From contig NC_079211.1 of NCBI RefSeq assembly GCF_029633865.1, forward strand, positions 149,870,749-149,934,748: a stretch of 64,000 bases of DNA. Direction: 5' to 3'. Numbering within the stretch: position 1 is the stretch's first letter; each line of letters starts with the position of its first letter. Positions 63,849-64,000 of the stretch are shown here, piece by piece. Under the pieces are notes generated by a model. That model made no database searches, was not told where the DNA came from, and saw only the letters and a list, made by a program, of their open reading frames with translations. The position numbers were made by a program, and so were the translations under genes. Source of the stretch: Lampris incognitus (Eukaryota > Chordata > Actinopteri > Lampriformes > Lampridae).

Positions 63849-64000
63849 TAGTGCTTTAACCAGCAAATACCAGAACTTTGCAAAACATCTGGCAGAGGTG
63901 TTTGGGAGACGTAACGAGTGGGCACTGTGCTTGCGGTCACACCCGCTAACACGTGGCCACAATACCAACAACTATGTTGAAAGCGCCATGAGGATCGTCA
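63849..64000 (+). pseudogene. MULE-like transposase, part 2, runs off the window
   Basis: With the hAT and one CTGTCCGG removed, the frame from 58,428 continues AYAQLSGSALTSKYQNFAKH, RRNEWALCLRSHPL and RGHNTNNYVESAMRI. The RGHNTNN-x-VES motif is where the last catalytic acid of MULE enzymes lies. The gene continues beyond the window end. Confidence 0.7.

Overview
The window is vertebrate, almost certainly teleost fish, nuclear DNA. The evidence is a multi-exon host gene with GT-AG introns and a very dense layer of fish-type transposable elements: tRNA-headed SINEs ending in TGGATGG, L2-like and RTE-like LINEs, Tc1, hAT, ISL2EU-like, MULE-like and TTAA-type DNA elements, Ty3/Gypsy pieces and a Penelope-like piece. 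Nothing bacterial or viral in organisation was seen.

Host gene: the only ordinary cellular gene I recognise is a ckap2l-like mitotic spindle gene on the plus strand, eight coding exons between 10,199 and 33,162. All splice phases agree and give 758 codons plus stop. Its initiator exon was not found. Its introns hold most of the SINEs, three LINE fragments, a Gypsy gag-pol fragment and a hAT copy.

Layout. 1-10,000: a deletion derivative of a hAT element, an L2-like LINE, the full parental hAT (5,539-8,907) inserted inside a decayed copy of a PIN-like gene family, then a Penelope-like fragment. 10,000-33,200: ckap2l with repeat-filled introns. 33,200-41,600: SINEs, a TTAA-type element carrying a THAP-like ORF and an 18S rRNA scrap, a truncated RTE and a decayed Gypsy gag. 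41,600-47,100: a 5.4 kb unit bounded by inverted repeats of about 250 bp and holding a PIN-like/CXC-like gene. This is the least familiar object in the window. 47,900-55,100: an ISL2EU-like transposon whose intron carries an intact Tc1 and an intact RTE LINE. 55,100-57,300: a 36-bp minisatellite built around a CCAAT motif, then a Gypsy LTR with a tRNA-like leader. 57,800-64,000: a MULE-like transposase gene split by an apparently intact 5.4 kb hAT element with a perfect 8-bp target duplication.

The insertions can be ordered in time from nesting and target-site duplications. The youngest-looking elements are the hAT at 58,429-63,840, the Tc1 at 49,689-51,304 and the RTE at 51,381-54,518, all with uninterrupted reading frames. 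All names rest on reading translated motifs by eye; no database search was run.
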